The position numbers and the translations under genes are program-made. From Maea johnstoni (taxonomy: Eukaryota > Annelida > Polychaeta > Spionida > Magelonidae), in assembly GCA_963942565.1 (NCBI GenBank), contig OZ012700.1, positions 34,896,798 through 34,960,797 on the forward strand: a stretch of 64,000 bases of DNA. The letters are read 5' to 3'. Within the stretch, counting starts at the first letter, position 1; the number at the start of each line of letters is the position of its first letter. The notes beneath the pieces were generated by a model. That model was not told the DNA's origin. It saw nothing but the letters and a program-made list of their open reading frames with translations, and made no database searches. Positions 33,441-45,592 of this stretch are shown here, one piece after another.

Positions 33441-36279
33441 TGTTGAACCATGTAATACATTTGCTCATAAATAAAATTGTTAGTTAAGTTTAAATGGCTA
33501 AAAATCCAGTGTCCATACAGAAAATATTATTGCTACAATAGCAGCTAGTAAAATTCATAGTTATGATGCCATGAATTTGTAAATTTAAAAAAGTACTATA
33601 ACTGTTATTCATGAACAAATGCTAGAGATCTACCAATTACAAATGAAAATGAGCTGATCTGAGTTTTTCTCAATGAGGCTGGCTACAGCATTGTATTCTC
33701 AGGAAGAAAACACAAATATAGTTCCCAGCATCTCATTGGCTGAGGAGGCTGCTGTGCACACTAGCATTTAACTACTCAATACACTTCACAACTGTGAGAA
33801 GTCACAGGTCCTAGTCCAGCTAGAGGCATGTGAGAAAGTGGCCAATAAGTTAGTCTGTTGTTTACTATATAGGATTACATTTTAGTTTTCAGAACTCACA
33901 ATCTGGCTTAATATGGCGAAGAAACAGATGATAAACAGTTGATATACAGTTGAGCGCAGACACCATGTATCTTCAATTCACTTGACTACAACCCACGAAT
34001 CCATGTGGAAGCTATATTAGAATTGGAAGATCTCACCCCTTAACTGTAGTATATAGATCTTTAGTTCAAGGTAAGTATGTTATGAAATGATGAAAATCAT
34101 ATTTATCTATTTTTCTTTCTTTTTTTTTGGGGGGGGGGGGGGGGTAATCTATATATGTACTACTGGTGGCATTTGCAATTTTTCACTTCATCTTAAGACC
34201 AAAAAACTGTAAAATGTGTGTTCCATATTTTTGGAAAGCACTGGGCTTTGACTTCAGCCTTAGTTGTTCTAGCTACCACTTACATACCTGCTCAACTCTG
34301 TCAGCAAATATCACAGAGCAGCATGAACACTGCATCTTCTCTGACACCTGTGGCACTATCATCACTTCCTCCTCTGTAATAATAGACATGATATATCAAT
34401 AACAATGGGTGGATTATGCATCTAATACACTAATACACAACTTGATTGTATTTCTGCATATAGCCAGTTTGCAAGAATAGATATTACACATATTTTCCAT
34501 TATTTCATTGCTGCTTGATATTTCATCAAGATTACTTCTTAGCATTGTCTGTAAGTCCCTACTTTAATGGTTGTACCAGCTTCATCATAAAATTACACTC
34601 AGACTGGTTTTCTTAAGACCCTTTTTAGGTTTGAACTCCAAGCAAACAGCCAGGGGACTCGTTTTTATCTTTATTTTAAGTCATGGTCTTTAAGGGAACC
34701 TTACAATGCTCTATGCAACTGGACCGAGTCGGCATCCGAAGTGCGGAAGCACATCACTGCCCGTAGGGCGTTAATAGGTTCAGCATTCTGCCATTTGCCC
34801 AGATGGCATTATTCTAGGTGTATAGGGAGAATTGCCAAAACTAAATTTGTGGTAATAACGGTTTATGGCAGCGAGTTTATTGATGAAACTGGGCGGCCAA
34901 AAAACGAAGTCATGCGTGCGATTGAAAGATTGTCTAAAGATTATATATGGGAAAATTTTTGGGATATTTTCGTGCCCGTATAGTCGTGTACTTTTAGCTA
35001 ATATGTCGAAAAAGGGGAACGACTTTACGGTAATCCAGCGACTTGTCTAAACATCTATAGGATGTACACCTACGGTATACTATACTACTAGTCTATGCGG
35101 CGGAGATGCCTCATTCTGAGAATATCATTAAACTGGCCAGAAGTTCTTAACCCATGGTACGCGTGTGTTATGAATTGTTCAATTGATATTGTGCACGTAC
35201 GTTGGCATACCCGTCAGCATTCAACAATCCAAAATCACGAGATATCACTTATCAGGCGGTTTACTATACTGCGGCGTCTTTTGGTTTCATTTTGTTTAGT
35301 TCCAATTCTGGGAGGGGTCAGGTTAGTAAGTACTTTTGCTTAAGGAGTGGGCCTTTAGAGTTGATAATCATGGAAACACATGTTAATAGGATAACTTTAA
35401 TTTCAGTTTATGTAGCAGATCACAATTTCTGCATGATAATATACACACAGTTATCAAAAACACGCAGATAACTTTGGAACTGAAAATGTTGTCATCAACA
35501 ACATTTACATTGTGTGATCTTTCCAGACACTGTGTGATCTTTCAAGATCAAATACTTACTATGTTCAGCATATTATGAAATTCTTGGCTCTTGGCTAAAA
35601 AATAAATTTATTCTTGGGGAATGGTGGATGATTTTTGAAAGTTGGCAAATCAGTAGCTAATCTGAAGATTTCTGACCAAGTTATATAATTCATACCTGTT
35701 AACATTCAACCATCCAAAATCAGATTTTATGCGGTTCCAATCCTGGCCACCAGGGGTCAGGTTAGTTTATTAGTTTAGGAGTGGGATATTTTATTCTACA
35801 GGTGTTGGCAAATTGATAACCATACAAGTATGATTATGAAATAACTTTAATTTTATGTAGCAGATCACACTTCCAGCATGATGACAGATTCCAGGTTATG
35901 AGAAACACACAGAGATTGCTTTTGAACTGAAAACACCATAATCATGTCCATGACCCAGAGGGTTGGTCAGTATCATATGGGGGGGGGGGGGGGGGGGGGG
36001 GGGGCAAATTCTGATAAATATTTTTGAATTCCCCATATCCTCAGCTTCATGGTATTTCAGTAACAAATATTTTCCAAATCAGACCTTTTTTTCTTTTCCC
36101 AGGTGAACTTAGCTTTATATATTTACACAATCACTAATTTGCTTTTACTCACTACCCATATTCCTCATATAAAAGGGAGCCAATGCTAGGCTTCTTGGTC
36201 CTGAAAGTGTCATTAACTACCATATTATATGACTTCTCCCAGCAAATAGTCTGGATATTTCGTAAAAGAAACAAAACTA
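33441..36279. other. MTMR9 5' intron, repeats and homopolymers
   Basis: No confirmed exon. It contains a T-run followed by 16 G (34129-34144), a CpG-rich patch at 34690-35060 with a short open frame I do not recognise, a direct repeat pair (next entry) and a 26-G run at 35979-36004. Confidence 0.45.
35217..35940. repeat. Direct repeat pair of ~230-270 bp
   Basis: The block at 35217-35490 ('ttcaacaatccaaaatca', 'ggggtcaggttagt', 'ataactttaatttcagttta', 'tgtagcagatcaca', 'actgaaaa') recurs at 35702-35940 with moderate divergence. The first copy has an extra piece of about 45 bp. Unclassified dispersed repeat. Confidence 0.75.
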
Positions 36280-36522
36280 TGGGGCGCCGTTTGTAACATC
36301 ACGAATTCTGTTGACAGAATATAATTCTGTCCAACAGAATATGAATTCTGTTGGACAGAATCACATTCTGTCCAACAGAATACAAATTCTGTCGACAGAA
36401 TGTAATTCTGTCCAACAAAATACAATTCTGTCCAACAGAATTCGTATTCTGTCCAACAGAATTACATTCTGTCCAACAGAATTTGTATTCTGGACAGAAT
36501 TTGTGATGTTACAAACGGCGCC
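36280..36522. mobile_element. 243-bp TIR element with TA duplication, ACAGAA-palindrome interior
   Basis: The inverted ends TGGGGCGCCGTTTGTAACAT and its reverse complement (ending GGCGCC, with the last three bases lost) are flanked by TA (36278-36279, 36523-36524). The interior is a run of about ten TTCTGTYSRACAGAA palindromes. It is immediately adjacent to a larger relative at 36525, and the two share one TA. Confidence 0.85.
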
Positions 36523-36850
36523 TATGGGGCGCCGATTGTAACATCACGAATTCTGTTGACAGAATACAATTCTGTTGGACAGAATACAATTCTGTCAGAC
36601 AGAATTGTATTCTGTCCAACAGAATTGTATTGGAAGTGGCTGCGTAGCCAGCTGGCCGGCTATGCAGCCCCGAGGGCTGCGTAGCCGGCCATGCAGCCTA
36701 TGCTTCAGCATTTGGCTGCATAGCCGGATTATTATCAAATTGAATGTGTATAGTACCAGACATGGGCTAATATGTAATAGCTTAGATGACCAAACATCCA
36801 AGGTAATAGGTAATATAGAAAAGTAATAGGTAATAGACCGATTTTCACAG

Positions 36851-37166
36851 TGCTAGGGTCTTAGCCAGCAGGGTGTCTTTTGGACTCCCTGGTTCATGAA
36901 AAATACCTGATTTTAGGTAAAAAGACACCTTAGATTTTGGTATGTGTTTTTTGTATTTATTAATTCCAAGTTAAATTTCTAAAAAGTTTAACTTAAAAAT
37001 AATAACAAAGACATTTATTGAAGAATTAAGCATATAATTACTTTATTTGTTAATGTACATAATCAGTGTAATGATTTTCACTTTTTCAATCAGGGATTTT
37101 GGACACCCTTAATTCTTGAAAACCTAATTTGGAAAACCTGTTATGAAAATCCTGGCTAAGTCCCTG
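36851..37166. mobile_element. hAT-type 'CTTAGCCAG' element nested in the 2.5-kb element
   Basis: Left end TGCTAGGGTCTTAGCCAGCA, right end 'aatcctggctaagtccctg'. Flanks TTTCACAG (left) and TTTCAACG (right) look like a worn 8-bp target duplication. Confidence 0.75.
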
Positions 37167-37910
37167 TTTCAACGTAATAGCATGTAATAAGTAATAGACA
37201 GTCGAAATCTTTAAGTACAAGTAATTTTCTATTAAGTAATGTTCTATTAATTAGCCAATTAATGACCAAAAAATCATCTGTAAAAACAACCACTTTTCCA
37301 TATCACTCTTTATGACTAATTTTTGTCAATCCTTGTCTCAAATGGCTTGAATTTGAAGGATAGATTGATTTCAGTAATTTATTATACCTCACGTGAAAAT
37401 ACTCTCATCCCATTGGATGAGAGCCATGTGTCAAAGCTGTTAGCAACCTGTGTCTCTATAGGTTCCTTGACAGCGGTCACCATTCGACTTATTAGCACCC
37501 GCTGTCAAGGAGACGACGTATTAGCACCCGTTGTCAAGGTGCCGTTTCATGATTCCCTGTATTGTTGAGGACGTCATGCTTTCAAGATCCCCGCGCGTGG
37601 CGAAAGTATTTCAAGGCCTCAGCAGAATGCCGCCGTCAACAATAGTATTATCTTATTGTTGGGTACAACTTGCGCGAGTGTCTCAATTCAGGGGAAAAAG
37701 TAAAATCTCAACCCAGTTGAGATGGTAGGTTGTTCAGGAAGGATAAATTAAATACATGTAGTATATCCCAACATGGTCAGCACGGTAAACCTGCTGCTCC
37801 GAAATTACACTGCCGAAGTGAGTTTTGTAAGTTTCAACTTGTCATGGATTTTGGGTGCCCGGGGGTGAGGGGGGGGGGGGGGGGAGGGGGGTGTTGTTCG
37901 GTATAATAAA

Positions 37911-38053
37911 ACAAATATGACATCCCTGCGGGGTTGCTAACATGGTAGTCTACCCCTCGTGAGCATTGTCACCCTCGGGCTACGCCCTCGGGTGACAATG
38001 CTCACTCGGGGTAGACAACCATGTTAGCAACCCCGCAGGGATGTCATATTTGT
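37911..38053. repeat. Long hairpin, ~66-bp arms
   Basis: Near-perfect inverted arms ('acaaatatgacatccctgcg' at the left and its reverse complement ending at 38053) around a centre 'ggctacgccc'. The whole 143-bp unit would fold into one stem. A structurally similar but unrelated hairpin is at 46715-46837. Confidence 0.9.
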
Positions 38054-39133
38054 ATAATGTCAGCGAAAAGGTTTTGTGAATCATCTGAAAGGCAGTAGAA
38101 TTTTTTCACTGCATCTCCTAAAGAGTAATGTTCTTACTGCCAATGTCTAGGTACTTCTAGGTCAGAGACCAAGGAAAGTTGATTTGATTGCAATTTGGTA
38201 AAGATTACCATAACTGCCATCAGGTGTACCTATGAGAACAAGAAGGCACTCTGATTAGCTGCCCATCCTTATTCTCACTACCTCCCATAAGATGAGTATA
38301 GATGCCTTGCCCGCAGGGTTTTAGACAGCAGGGTGAAAAAATACATTTTCTGTATATACATACTATAGTATATATATAAAGAAAATGCATTTTTTTTATT
38401 GGTAATAGAAAGTTTACTGTTGCAAACCAAGTACAATATGTTAAAAAACGTGAGCCACACTTTTTGATGCTGGTGGGCGTGGTGGCTAATTTGGTCATCA
38501 GCGATTCTGACCGATATTCTCTCGTCTTTCATCAATGATTTTGTAATGACCAAATTAGTCACCAGCATCATAAGGCATAATCACTGAGTTCAATCCACCA
38601 ATACCTATTTTGTGGCCCATTCTTAGTCTTGAACACTAAAATCAACTACGCCCTGCCACTGACAGGCTCAACATGGCACTTCCAAATCGCACTCCACCTT
38701 CTTTGCTCAATTTTCTTACAGATTTGGTACAGTTTTTTACTTGTTTGCAACTATACAATAAACTACCTATTACCAAGGAAAAAATACATTTTCGTAATAT
38801 TATATGCACTATACACATTGATAATATTCCGGCTATGCAGCCAAATGCTGAAGGATAGGCTGCGTAGCCGGCTAGCCGGTTATGCAGCCCCCGGGGCTGC
38901 ATAGCCGGCCAGCCGGCTACGCAGACACTTCCAATTGTATTTTGTCTTGGATGAAGAATAGTGTTTGTGTTTGGTCATCTAAGATTTTGTCAACAAATTC
39001 GTGATGTTACAAACGGCGCCCCATACAAAACATACTATAAACTATTCAAGATAATAATATACTTGACACTTGTTGCATTTCCGCTAATCCAATTTTCCTT
39101 TCTGTAAATAATTCCGACTTGTACAAAACCAAT

Positions 39134-39177
39134 ATGGCGGACATTTACAACTTCTCCATGTCGATCACCGACTGGAG
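39134..39177 (+). CDS. Possible first coding exon of an unknown plus-strand gene
   Basis: ATG in an AACCAATATGGCGG context (a YY1-type element overlapping a start codon, common at animal promoters) opens MADIYNFSMSITDW and reaches TGGAG|GTGAAA, a fair donor. Without splicing the frame stops at once. No downstream exon was recognised. The CpG-bearing surroundings (39130-39480) support promoter activity. The protein is not recognised. Confidence 0.3.
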
Positions 39178-39325
39178 GTGAAAAAGAGTCTGATAAAGTC
39201 CAATTAAACGGCGCTGACTTTTACTTATGACGGCAATACATAGAGCTAGCCGTCGGTGATTGAAAAGAGGAAAAATATGTTTCCCAGCTGTTTGTTCTGT
39301 TTGATACAGCGAATTTTTACTTACC

Positions 39326-39440
39326 TAGTTGATGGTTCGCAGTCTTCGCCAAAATTTTGGCGCGAAGATTACGTCACGTAAAAAGTGAAATCACGAGTTC
39401 CGGAGCAGGGGGGGCGAGCACTACCCACAATGCACTGCGC
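39326..39440 (-). promoter_or_regulatory. Probable MTMR9 promoter and non-coding first exon
   Basis: On the minus strand a textbook donor (AACTAG|GTAAGTAA, last exon base 39326 or 39325) ends a CpG-containing segment. It contains a CRE-like palindrome TTACGTCACGTAA (39369-39381) and, on the plus strand, ACTACCCACAATGCACTGCG (39419-39438), close to the ZNF143/Staf promoter motif. MTMR9 coding exon 1 has an acceptor 13 nt before its ATG, so an upstream non-coding exon is required. This is the best candidate on this strand, giving a first intron of about 6.7 kb. The exact start is unknown. Confidence 0.5.
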
Positions 39441-39536
39441 GTACAAGCATATTATTGATCGCTGTCGCGCATCTTTGTCCGTCTGTTGGGGAAGACGCAT
39501 CACGTCTTTACAGCCCCTTATTGGAAGAGCACATTT

Positions 39537-39941
39537 ATGGCAAGCATTTTGAGAGTTTATTAAGCAGTATTTAGTATTTGAAAATATTTATTAATATTTA
39601 TAAATAATTACAAATATTAATAAATGATTTACAAATATAAGAAAATAATTATAAATACTAGAAAATACTAATAAATACTAATAAATCATTTTCTAGTATT
39701 TATAAATCATTTTACAAATATTAGAAAATAATTATAAATACTAGAAAATACTAATAAATACTAATAAATCATTTTCTAGTATTTATAAATCATTTTCTAG
39801 TATTTATAATTCATTTTCTAATATTTGTAATTCATTTTGTAAAATTTGTAAATGCAGTCATTTATAAATACTAGAAAATGATTTATAAATACTAGAAAAT
39901 GATTTATTGGTATTTGGTAATGCTTAATAAATGCTTGCCAT
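39537..39941. mobile_element. 405-bp palindromic short element, AAATACTAGAAAAT repeats
   Basis: The ends ATGGCAAGCATTT and AAATGCTTGCCAT are inverted, and subterminal 'ttattaagca' and 'tatttggta' words are also mirrored. The interior is a run of 'aaatactagaaaatgattta'-type units in both orientations, so the whole element is nearly self-complementary. The flanks share CACATT, a possible target duplication. It lies about 100 bp upstream of the probable MTMR9 promoter. Confidence 0.8.
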
Positions 39942-42900
39942 TCACATTCGAATCCCAATAAAAAATAATTTTAGCCGCTCAAGAACTAATAAATTGAAAC
40001 AGGCAAATAGGTGGCACCCTTGCATTAGCGCAAGTGAAACAAAAGCTTTAGAACTCTATTGACGATGATCTTTGTAATTATACATAGCAAACTGATTAAA
40101 TATGTCAGTATGCTATATAGTATGGATTATGGATGTACACTTTTTTTAATGGTCTTTATGTTGATATGTCATTGTAATTTATATATTTCTCTGCTGTTTT
40201 GTAATGCATTCTTATTAATGACATCACTCTCACTGTTACAACGGATTGACCTGAATGAATGGAGACAAAATTGAATAAAAACAGCTCTTTACAGCGAATT
40301 AGAATAAAGGTCTTACTACACCTTTAGAAATTGCAGTTTGGTTTTCCTGATACTTTGCATGTGTAAAGAACAAGGAAGAGTGATCTTCAAAACAATTTTT
40401 AATCATGGGGTCATTTTTCACATATCTTTGAAAAAATAATGCAATTTATTTCCTGAACATCTCTTTCTCCAAAATAAGGAATGGGAAATCCAGATAAATT
40501 AAAATGACTTTCGAAGCAATGTCCTACTTATACGGAGGAAAGACCTGTTTTTACGATTTGGAAATGTGTAAATGTCAATAAATACCAACAAAAACACAGT
40601 TTTGGCCTATTCAGATTCTGAATTTGGTAGATAAATGTAGTTGCTTTGTGTAAGAAAAAAGTACTATTATCTATTAGCTGAATATTGTCTGAAATCGCAA
40701 TTATAGGAAAACTGATAACTCAAATGCGGAACAATTTAAAACGTTTTTCTTTGAAATGTTTATTGTCTTTTTAAACAAGAAATTCATTCAAGTCATTGAA
40801 CAATTCCTTATTCATACAAACATACAATGACATTCCCATATCTTTCCTTCAAATGTTTAAGGAATCCTTATACAAGAGTAGACTACAGCAAATATGACAT
40901 TTCTGCGCATGATTCGTCTGAGACAAAATATGCTGATCTCAAAATTTGTTACCACAAATTGCTACTCGATGTATCGAAAAATGTCTTTTTGTAAGCTTCA
41001 TTTTAAATTTTAAATCAAATAGCCAAGATTGAAAAATGTAATTTTCTTAGAATGAAGCTTCGTTTATTATGTTAAACTAATCCTCCTATCACATCACTCT
41101 CAATGCTTTCGCTAATTAACTGGCATACATCTTTTCGAATAGGTCTCACTCCAACAACTGGTGTACATTTTCTCAAGAATAACAACTCATAAAAATCATA
41201 TTTATTAATATTTATTCAATATCACAGCATCCAGTTATGACCACATCCTTGTGGTTGATATCCAACTTAACTTAGTTCCCCCAATCATACGTACCCAATA
41301 ACAGTGTACCACATGTAACACCCTTTTCCCCACGCATATACAGGTTAAGTAGTCAGTATGTCACAAATTTATCCTTATATGACAGAATAAGTGATGATAA
41401 ACAATATTTTCGGGAATGCAATATCCTAAAAAACAACATATTTCTGTTACCACCGTTTTTCCATAATCACTTTACTTGCCTTAACAAGTAGAGAGCCCTG
41501 GCCTATTTCTGGCCCTGGTTTTAAACCATTTATGCCCAGAAATCTCTATGACAAGCATCTCCTGGATCTATGATATTTTAGAAAATATCTTTGGAAATAA
41601 GCATAAACTCACTAAATATCTGAGGGAGAGTTGTTAGTTGTTAGTTGTTAGTTTAAAGTAACTAGTTGTCCACTGCAGTATTGTTATGCAAATTACAGTG
41701 TGTCACTGGCCTAAGTGGCATGCTTCATGATTACAATCAAAAATCTCAGCAGCATGTTATGTATAGTTTGTTTAGAAAACACATGTACAGTTGTCTTTTG
41801 ATCATACTCCCTTGCAAAATCCCTTTGTTTGTAATTACAAGGGGTGCCACTACCCACCTCCTGAGTTCTATTCACCATGGTAAACTTAATTAAAAGTTAA
41901 CTACTTGATCAGGTACTCCCAATGCATACGTAATAAGTGCATTTTACACAGTGAAACCTCACCAGGTATTTATGCCACTTTCCATTAGCTTTGCAGGTAA
42001 GCCTACCCCAATCAAATTGTAATTTAAACAAAACTATTTCTGTACAGAGTTACTTTTAACAGATTGAACTAGAATACATGCTATGCAGCGACAGACATTT
42101 TGTCATTTTAGGTAGTAAGATAATTTCAAAAGTGAGGTAATTTTGGCTCAGACCCTGGGAGAGTCAAAATTAATATGAGCCATAATTTCCTTACCCCCGT
42201 TTTGGCCCAAAAGAGCCAAAATTTCACACAGCCAAAATAACCAGATATACGGTAGGTTCTGACCAACATTTTTCCATCAGATATTTTCTAAAACAGGCTC
42301 TGGTTCAGAGGATATCACCAGAATAGTGAGGCTCGTTTTGGGCATGAATGGGTTAACATATCATCAGTGAGCAGGCAAGTTAAAATGTAAGCAAGTGCTT
42401 TCTGCCGTAAGCCAATTAATGCATCAGAATTCCTCAAGAAATTGTTGTCTGTATCTATAAAACTTTGTCATTTACTTTGGAAATGAAAAGGATTTTTACA
42501 AAATATTTGAAGGGGAGTTGTTTTAATAACATTTCTACTGCAAATATTTTCCCAAATTTGCTTTTGCTACTAAGCATTTATGGGATGGGTTAAAGGGAAT
42601 CCCATCTATGGCCCTGCCAAGAGAATAAATACTGAGCATAAAGCAAGCATGCCCTTTTCACAACATAACTTGCGAACATTTAAGATGGATTGATTATTCA
42701 AATCTAACCTTTAGACACTTCAAGATCACTCATATTTGATCATGGTTTATCATACGATTCAATATATCTCTCTTGTTTGGTTTGAACATCACTTCCAACA
42801 GCTTCAGTCATGTCGCAATAAGGCAGACACTTGGAACCTGAAAGAAATTCCCTTTCATTGCGATCAGTCCCAATGGGTTTTAAGCTGCACAAGCGACAAT

Positions 42901-43500
42901 GACCACCTACACTTACACACACAGGTATTTTGGGGTATTTTCACCGACCAGCAAACCATGTTCACAACATAACATAGGATCAACCAGAGGAATGCAGAGC
43001 TCAAAATTATATTCACAGATTTCACAATCACATAAATGAAATAAATCTTCAAAATTAAATTCTAAAATTAAGCAAATTCAGATCTATACTGAAATCTGCA
43101 ACCATTATCAGAGACAACTCTTAGGCCGCCAAGCAGAAAAAATGTATATTTGACCTCTGCTTGTAACTGATAACCTCCACTTTGACTAATGCAAGCATCA
43201 AGAAATGGAACAGCAACTTTGATCTAGGAGAGAAAATGGAAAGTTTCCTGAAAACAAGTTTAAGCCTGTGATGAAAGACTTCATGGAAGAGGCTACTTGC
43301 TAGTACAAGCTACTCTACACACATGAAAAATACTGATACACAGCTTACTTTTTTGCTATACACAGTAAGCCATTCATGGCATGGAGATATTATTACATAA
43401 CGTCAGGAACTGATACTTTTATAAATAACTTAGGAATAAAGCATATATTCACAAAATACTTAAAGGAAAGCTATCAAGCGGGCTATGATGAGCAGTTTTT
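39942..43500. other. Intergenic, no supported gene
   Basis: AT-rich sequence without conserved exons. Short reading frames here lack splice sites and recognisable motifs. Fragments of the 'aaccatttatgcccagaaat' dispersed phrase recur (41525, 42345). Confidence 0.45.
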
Positions 43501-43559
43501 CTTCAAATACTAAGGATGTTTTGTCTGAAAGGTGTCCATGACAGGAAATGTGCACACTG

Positions 43560-44000
43560 CCTACCGTCGCCTAGACTACACTTGTGTAGTCTAGCCGGCG
43601 CCGGCACACTGGGACTCTGCCGTGCTTCCGGGTCAAGTTCCTCCCTCGGGAACGCTGCCCCTGGCAGGCCCGGGCGCTCTGGTTGTTATGTGTATTAGAG
43701 GGGGTGTCAACGCAAGGAGTGACAGCTTTTCAGATTTCCACTCGTCTGGGAGTAGTAGACAGGGAGTGGGCACTGTGCATGCGTCATCAAATTTCACTGC
43801 CTCACACCACTATGAGTCATAGATAACATGTGTACCCCAGGATTGGCTGCCTGCTGGTTTCACAGGCCCTGGGTCAGACTGAAATTTCCGCGAAACCAAT
43901 CACGTGACCAATACTTCCCCAGGCTACACCGCGTAACCTGAGGCGCACATACCCTAGGCACTAACATGCTGTGCCTATGGGGTTGCGGATCAAGGGGATG
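43560..44000. other. CpG-rich patch, possible promoter or repeat
   Basis: The GC and CpG content jumps ('gccggcgccggc', 'ggcccgggcgctc'). It contains a palindrome at 43571-43594 with 11-bp arms around TT (CTAGACTACAC arms) and 'gtgggcactgtgcatgcgtc'. No exon with splice sites was seen. A CpG-rich mobile element or an orphan promoter are both possible. Confidence 0.35.
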
Positions 44001-44160
44001 TATTTCTCTGCACTCGTTGAAGAAGATTGAGTATAAAAGCAGTCTTATTGGAAATGACTACCAAACAGTGGGATACTTAGGTAAGGAAGTATATAATACG
44101 ACGGCTTACAGCTTAATATATGACTTTAGCGTGCTCTTGAGGATTAAAAGTTGTATCTAG

Positions 44161-44588
44161 TAGAGCTGCACTCACCACTCACGAACTCGAGTGGCTCGAG
44201 CCCTAGGGCAAACTCGCCGAGCTCGAGCTGAAATGTTCAAATCGTGAGCTTGTCTATGTTGGGAACACAAATGTAACACAAAGCACGTAACACACATTAT
44301 TAACATACATAACTGCTTATCGCTGTCATGTCTTCTTTACGATCTCCAATGTATACATTCAAGTGGTGTTGAGTGTCATACTAACCTTTGTACCTCTTCA
44401 GCATGTTTTAAAATTAAATAAACATGGCAATTTCAATAAATCTCCGCCAATGAAATATTTATTTCTTAATAGCTGGGCTGGAAAAGAAGTATTTCTTTGG
44501 AAAATTGGAACGTCCGTGAGCTCATGAGCTCACGAGTCAAATGGGTGGTGAGCTCATGAGTTGATCTCCCTCCGTGAGTGCAGCTCTA
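44161..44588. mobile_element. 428-bp hAT-type element with perfect 8-bp target duplication
   Basis: The inverted ends TAGAGCTGCACTCAC and GTGAGTGCAGCTCTA are flanked by identical GTATCTAG (44153-44160 and 44589-44596). Subterminal 'ctcgagtggctcgagcc', 'cgagctcgagct', 'gagctcatgagctcacgag' words form inverted repeats. No coding capacity. The perfect duplication indicates a recent insertion. Confidence 0.93.
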
Positions 44589-44596
44589 GTATCTAG

Positions 44597-45590
44597 TGAC
44601 ATTCAGAAGTTCTATGTGACCATTTCCTGTCATGTCACCAAAATAGGCAGGCCTTTTTGAAACTGCAGACAGGAACATGGAAACCCATTGAAGCCGGAAG
44701 ATCATTTTCATAATTGTCATCTGCATCTATGCCTTTAAAAAATAAGTAACTAATAAGTAAGTATGTCAATTAGAGTATGTGCTTTGTTTCTGTACAACAT
44801 TTTTCCGTGAAAAGTGTGTTTGTGTGGCTATTTCGCTTCTAACTCTTTGGCCTGGGCATCATTCGTGAAGTATTTCATTGAGGAATGTTAGTGGTGAAAT
44901 TTGTCAAATAAATTTTGAATTCAGGTCTTAACCCTTAGTAGTCGAGCGGTTAAGGGGCATTTTTTGGCCAAATCGTTCACTTTTCGATAAAAGCGCCAAA
45001 TTTGGTATAGTAGTACTTTGGTATGTGAAGGTACATTTCAGGTTGAGACCCATCTTGGTTAGTGCCCCTGGGGGTCAAAATATGACATTTCAAAACTAAT
45101 GTCCAATCAAAATCCTCTATAAGGTTTTCATTATCATACCTGCCCAGAATTATATCTTTAAGTCCAAGTTGTATTCTAACTTGAGCAAATAGATATGTCT
45201 GATGTGTTTACATTTTCAAGCAACTCTTCGGTTGTTTTAAAAGGTCAAATGTAGGTCAAACCAAGGTCAAATTTTTAAAAAATGCATTTTTAAACTGCTG
45301 AAAAATATTTTTGTTTTCTACATCGTAGAACAACTTATATCTCACTCTAGCAGGTCAACCAGAGGAATAAGTGATCATTTAGTGTCTATAATTGCCAATA
45401 GATAGAGCTTGGCTATTAAGGTCAAGGTCACTTTTCTGAGCGCATGGTTCAAATGCACATTGTGTGCTGCGCTAATTTGAAAGATACAGGTAAGCTATTT
45501 AAACTTTCTGGGCAATAACTGTGAATTCTTGCTATTCAAATAATTCTTTAGTATAATAAACACAGGTTTAATCTTTAGTGCTCTGGTTCA
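44597..45590. other. Intergenic, AGGTCA-rich patch
   Basis: No gene was seen. At 45240-45440 the motif AAGGTCAA/GGTCAAG occurs about six times. Such AGGTCA-rich tracts are common dispersed repeats in marine invertebrates and also match nuclear-receptor half-sites. Confidence 0.4.
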
Positions 45591-45592
45591 AG

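Larger units (their letters stand above)
36525..39023. mobile_element. 2.5-kb foldback relative of the preceding element
   Basis: The ends TGGGGCGCCGATTGTAACAT (36525) and the inverse (39023) are flanked by TA (36523-36524, 39024-39025). Inverted subterminal arms (about 36630-36760 and 38815-38935) carry matching words: 'cagcatttggctgcatagcc', 'ctgcgtagccggc' and 'tgtgtata'. The interior (36760-38815) holds a hAT-type element (36851-37166), a G-rich run (37869-37893) and a long hairpin (37911-38053). No transposase was recognised. Confidence 0.8.
16771..39420 (-). other. MTMR9: MTMR9 gene (myotubularin-related pseudophosphatase), 3' end missing
   Basis: Twelve minus-strand coding exons, 1475 nt together, align end to end with human MTMR9 up to the residue before PLWEGIF (about 491 of ~549 aa). 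The order is PH-GRAM domain (exons 1-4) then the myotubularin phosphatase-like domain (exons 4-12). The active-site loop that reads HCSDGWDRT in active myotubularins is HGSSGIDST here (exon 8), lacking the catalytic Cys and Arg, as in vertebrate MTMR9. MTMR9 is a dead family member known to bind and stimulate MTMR6/7/8 on phosphoinositide-bearing membranes. The C-terminal coiled coil, which makes these contacts, is in the exon not found. A probable non-coding first exon ends at 39325. The introns carry a 6.2-kb foldback element and an exon-derived minisatellite. Confidence 0.9.

Noticed and set aside
34741-34983. 80-codon plus-strand frame (MRKHITARRALIGSAFCHLP...) in a CpG-rich patch
   Set aside because: No recognisable family, no splice or promoter evidence, and overlapping frames of similar size in the same patch.
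42740-42972. Opposed frames of 60-78 codons with a cysteine-rich stretch
   Set aside because: No family motif, and no acceptor/donor pair that would frame an exon.
44935-44960. tRNA Ser/Leu-like A-box (TAGTCGAGCGGTTAAGG)
   Set aside because: No B-box at the right distance and no pairing acceptor stem.
45240-45440. Nuclear-receptor enhancer made of AGGTCA half-sites
   Set aside because: Such AGGTCA-rich stretches are frequent dispersed repeats in marine invertebrates, and spacing between sites is irregular.
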